DNA from: Agathobacter rectalis ATCC 33656
GTDB taxonomy: Bacteria; Bacillota; Clostridia; Lachnospirales; Lachnospiraceae
NCBI RefSeq assembly: GCF_000020605.1
Contig: NC_012781.1
Span: forward strand, 1,799,501-1,863,500
DNA: 64,000 nt
Direction of reading: 5' to 3'
Position numbers and translations under genes: made by a program. The notes under the pieces are model-generated. The model was not told the origin of the DNA. It saw only the letters and a list, made by a program, of their open reading frames with translations, and searched no databases. The stretch's first letter is position 1, and every line of letters begins with the position of its first letter. Of this stretch, positions 62,533 through 64,000 are shown piece after piece.

Positions 62533-62784
62533 ATGAGTGATTTAGCAGCAACAAACTGTTCATGCAGCAATACAGATAACGGATGCGGATGTTCTTCGAT
62601 TTTATGGATTATCCTGTTACTGTGCTGCTGTTGTGGAAATGGTAACGGAGGCTCTTTCTTCGGAGGAAACGACTGTGGAAGCGGCAATAACAGCTGTATC
62701 TGGGCTATCATCTTACTTTTCTGCTGTGGTGGCTTTGGCTGTGGAAGCAGCAATAACGGATGCGGATGTGGCTGCGGCTGCTGA
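62533..62784 (+). CDS. Gly/Cys-rich small protein with two hydrophobic segments
   Basis: The 83-residue protein contains 17 cysteines and many Gly/Asn/Ser. Two hydrophobic stretches (SSILWIILLLCCCC, about 21-34; CIWAIILLFCC, about 56-66) alternate with Gly/Asn/Cys segments, and it ends GCGCGCGC. GGAGG precedes ATG by 7 bases, and a strong terminator follows, so it is a real gene. The composition recalls the small YjcZ/spore-coat-type proteins of Firmicutes, but no homologue is recognised. The antisense frame is Lys/Pro/Gln-rich and not a gene. Confidence 0.75.
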   Translation: MSDLAATNCSCSNTDNGCGCSSILWIILLLCCCCGNGNGGSFFGGNDCGSGNNSCIWAIILLFCCGGFGCGSSNNGCGCGCGC

Positions 62785-62796
62785 TTTACATTTTTA

Positions 62797-62825
62797 CTGC
62801 GGGTCTTTTCGGCCCGCAGCTTTTT
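62797..62825 (+). terminator. Terminator of the Gly/Cys-rich gene
   Basis: CTGCGGG (62,797-62,803) and CCCGCAG (62,813-62,819) form a stem with a 9-nt loop, followed by C and five T. Confidence 0.88.
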
Positions 62826-62967
62826 ACGATTTTTCAGTATTCTTTTTTTGCCTGCGCTGCTCTTTTTCTTTGAGCTTTTCAAGGACTTTACATTCGCCCT
62901 TCACTCTGTGCTTTTTGATGCATTCTTCATCTATCTCGTATACGTCGTGACCATCTATGATAAGCAT
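62824..62967 (-). CDS. Small unknown protein of 47 residues
   Basis: The reading frame begins MLIIDGHDVYEIDEECIKKH and ends in a Lys/Glu/Arg-rich helical tail (KLKEKEQRRQKKNTEKS). It converges on the terminator of the Gly/Cys-rich gene. The start of the protein, a hydrophobic strand followed by GHDVYEIDEEC, looks coding and I recall similar short Lachnospiraceae proteins, but the ribosome site (AAAAGAT) is weak. Function unknown. Confidence 0.5.
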   Translation of the reverse strand: MLIIDGHDVYEIDEECIKKHRVKGECKVLEKLKEKEQRRQKKNTEKS

Positions 62968-63054
62968 ATATCTTTTTTTAATAATATATGCTGTAAACAT
63001 GCATAATGTGAATCAGGTGACATATTATATAGAAATATATTTTAAAGGATTTTT

Positions 63055-63396
63055 ATGGACGAGAACAGCCTGTTTACACCATTCGATGAAATAACCCAGA
63101 CAAGGGAGCTTCAGATGCTTAAAACCATAATTCCATATATGCCGCATGACTCACAAAAGCAAATGACTCTTATGGTTCACTACATATCACTTATGAATTC
63201 AATGAGAATGATAGATTGTGCACCTGCACTGTCTGTTGCAGAGACAGAAAGTATGGCAGACAGAAGGCTTTCCATGCTCAATGCCTTAAAGAAATACTGC
63301 AGCAAAAGCGAACAGGATACGATAGACAATCTATTAAATATTTTTTCAGTTTTGGACAATAGGGAGATTTATGACAAAGCAGGAATTTTTAAATAA
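63055..63396 (+). CDS. Unknown helical protein, first of an overlapping pair
   Basis: The 113-residue protein is helical and without signal or membrane segments (TQTRELQMLKTIIPYMPHDSQKQMTLMVHYISLMNSMRMID, about 14-54). AAAGGA precedes the ATG by 6 bases. Its end overlaps the next gene by 26 bp, so the two are co-translated. No family recognised. Confidence 0.7.
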   Translation: MDENSLFTPFDEITQTRELQMLKTIIPYMPHDSQKQMTLMVHYISLMNSMRMIDCAPALSVAETESMADRRLSMLNALKKYCSKSEQDTIDNLLNIFSVLDNREIYDKAGIFK

Positions 63397-63586
63397 TTTT
63401 GCACAAAAGGAAAAACCAAAGGACACAACAAGTGCCATGCCGTTTCTCATGGAAAGTATTAAGGAGGCAAAGCGTAACGGCATAGAATTTACCAAAGAAG
63501 AGGTCTATTCCATGTGCACTGAGCTAAGCAAAAACCTGCCTGAGAAAAACCGCAGGCAGGTTGAAAAGCTTTTAAAAATGCTATAG
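63371..63586 (+). CDS. Unknown small protein, second of an overlapping pair
   Basis: The 71-residue protein reads as a helical, charged polypeptide (PFLMESIKEAKRNGIEFTKEEVYSMCTELSKNLPEKNRRQVEKLLKML). GGGAG lies seven bases before its ATG, inside the preceding gene. A CCTGCC/GGCAGG inverted repeat within the coding end (63,540-63,561) lacks a T run and is not a terminator. No family recognised. Confidence 0.7.
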   Translation: MTKQEFLNNFAQKEKPKDTTSAMPFLMESIKEAKRNGIEFTKEEVYSMCTELSKNLPEKNRRQVEKLLKML

Positions 63587-63587
63587 T

Positions 63588-64000
63588 TTAATTTTTAAAT
63601 GAATCTGTATTTATGCGAAGTATCTTGTCTATCGGTGCAGGCGAGTTTCCCTTGCCATCCGTACCCTCAAGGTACTTCTCTCCCGCAGATTCAAAAATGA
63701 CATACAAGCTTTTATCCACACTGTCAAGCTCCTCTGAGCCCGGCGGCATCTCTATTGTGATGTCGGGGCTGTTTGGCCTTGACGACAGAGCTATGAGTGA
63801 TTTGTAGCACTTGATATACGATGACTCATTCCTGCCATAGGAGGTACTCAGATATACCTTTCCTGAGGCATCAAATGTAACGCCCTGCACTCTGGCAGGT
63901 ATCGTATATGTGCTCAGGCTTGTGAGCCTGTCGTCCTTTTTGTCATAATAATATGCTACCATCTTTGACTTAAAAAGGATATTATGAGTGGCTATCCACA
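63588..64000 (-). CDS. C-terminal part of an unknown protein, beta-propeller-like (cut by window edge)
   Basis: The frame is open to the window edge, so the N-terminus is missing; 136 codons plus stop are seen. The segments RVQGVTFDASGKVYLSTSYGRNESS and PGSEELDSVDKSLYVIFESAGEKYL look like propeller blades, and the end RILRI-like (IDKILRINTDSFKN) is short. Family not recognised. It converges with the plus-strand pair one base apart. Confidence 0.7.
   Translation of the reverse strand, partial: WIATHNILFKSKMVAYYYDKKDDRLTSLSTYTIPARVQGVTFDASGKVYLSTSYGRNESSYIKCYKSLIALSSRPNSPDITIEMPPGSEELDSVDKSLYVIFESAGEKYLEGTDGKGNSPAPIDKILRINTDSFKN

Noticed and set aside
62517-62882. Lys/Pro/Gln-rich minus-strand frame
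   Set aside because: It is antisense to the Gly/Cys-rich gene, whose ribosome site and terminator are clear.
63540-63561. CCTGCC/GGCAGG inverted repeat
   Set aside because: It is inside a coding region and has no T run, so it is not called as a terminator.
1-64000. Insertion sequences, prophage or CRISPR arrays
   Set aside because: No transposase, integrase, Cas gene or regularly spaced repeat was found on either strand.

Overview
The window looks like a chromosomal segment of a low-GC, anaerobic Firmicute of the Lachnospiraceae, most like Agathobacter (Eubacterium) rectalis or Roseburia. The support is gene order (rimP-nusA-ylxR-ylxQ-infB-rbfA-nrnA-truB-ribF; infC-rpmI-rplT; alr-mazF), an anaerobic (cobalt-early) B12 pathway, a Re-type citrate synthase, strong AGGAGG ribosome sites, and TTGACA/TATAAT promoters. 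The genus is inferred from memory of such genomes, not from a search. Nearly every gene is on the minus strand. The plus-strand exceptions are a tRNA-Glu, an AraC regulator, a DUF5050-like protein and three small genes at the right end.

Region 1 (1-900): the start of hrcA with a promoter carrying two CIRCE operators, then a 270-bp gene-free stretch, a terminator, and a decayed RelB/RelE-type toxin-antitoxin pair. Region 2 (960-22,820): one very large B12 transcription unit on the minus strand. It starts from a canonical promoter and a cobalamin riboswitch with a terminator. The order is cbiK (as a lipoprotein), a NEAT-like lipoprotein, btuF-btuC-btuD, cbiP, cobT, cobU, cobS, a second CobU-like kinase, cobC, cbiB, cobD, cbiC, cbiD, cbiF, cbiG, cbiH, a CbiJ-CbiE-CbiT fusion, cbiA and a small cysteine-rich protein. 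It covers corrin ring synthesis, amidation, aminopropanol attachment, nucleotide loop assembly and corrinoid uptake. cbiL, the early haem-branch genes, the cob(I)alamin adenosyltransferase and CbiMNQO cobalt transport are not in the window.

Region 3 (22,850-38,100): cardiolipin synthase, an unexported subtilisin-like protease, pnp and rpsO, an NlpC/P60 wall hydrolase with a possible WalR box, and the nusA-infB translation operon. Region 4 (38,100-44,300): tRNA-Glu followed by a 262-bp structured inverted-repeat element, galE divergent from an AraC regulator, the infC-rpmI-rplT operon with an attenuator leader and an AUU start, pheA, and a DUF5050-like protein. Region 5 (44,300-58,940): a zinc-ribbon/TPR membrane protein, folD, fhs, ftsK/spoIIIE, a hairpin-rich repeat, glgA, yebC, a CBS-pair protein, mazF without an antitoxin, alr, nnr, a coiled-coil protein and rex with a probable Rex operator.

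Region 6 (59,100-64,000): an operon of Re-citrate synthase, an FCD-type GntR regulator and NADP-isocitrate dehydrogenase, behind a promoter whose -10 lies in an 18-bp palindrome. This is the oxidative route from acetyl-CoA and oxaloacetate to 2-oxoglutarate and glutamate. Then come a Gly/Cys-rich small protein with a sporulation-like promoter, a 47-residue gene, a pair of overlapping small unknown genes and a gene cut by the window end. I saw no complete insertion sequence, prophage or CRISPR array. The best candidates for something new are the extracytoplasmic CbiK/NEAT-like/BtuFCD module, the 38.3-kb inverted-repeat element, the hairpin repeat shared by 5.6 kb and 51.3 kb, and the Gly/Cys-rich protein.
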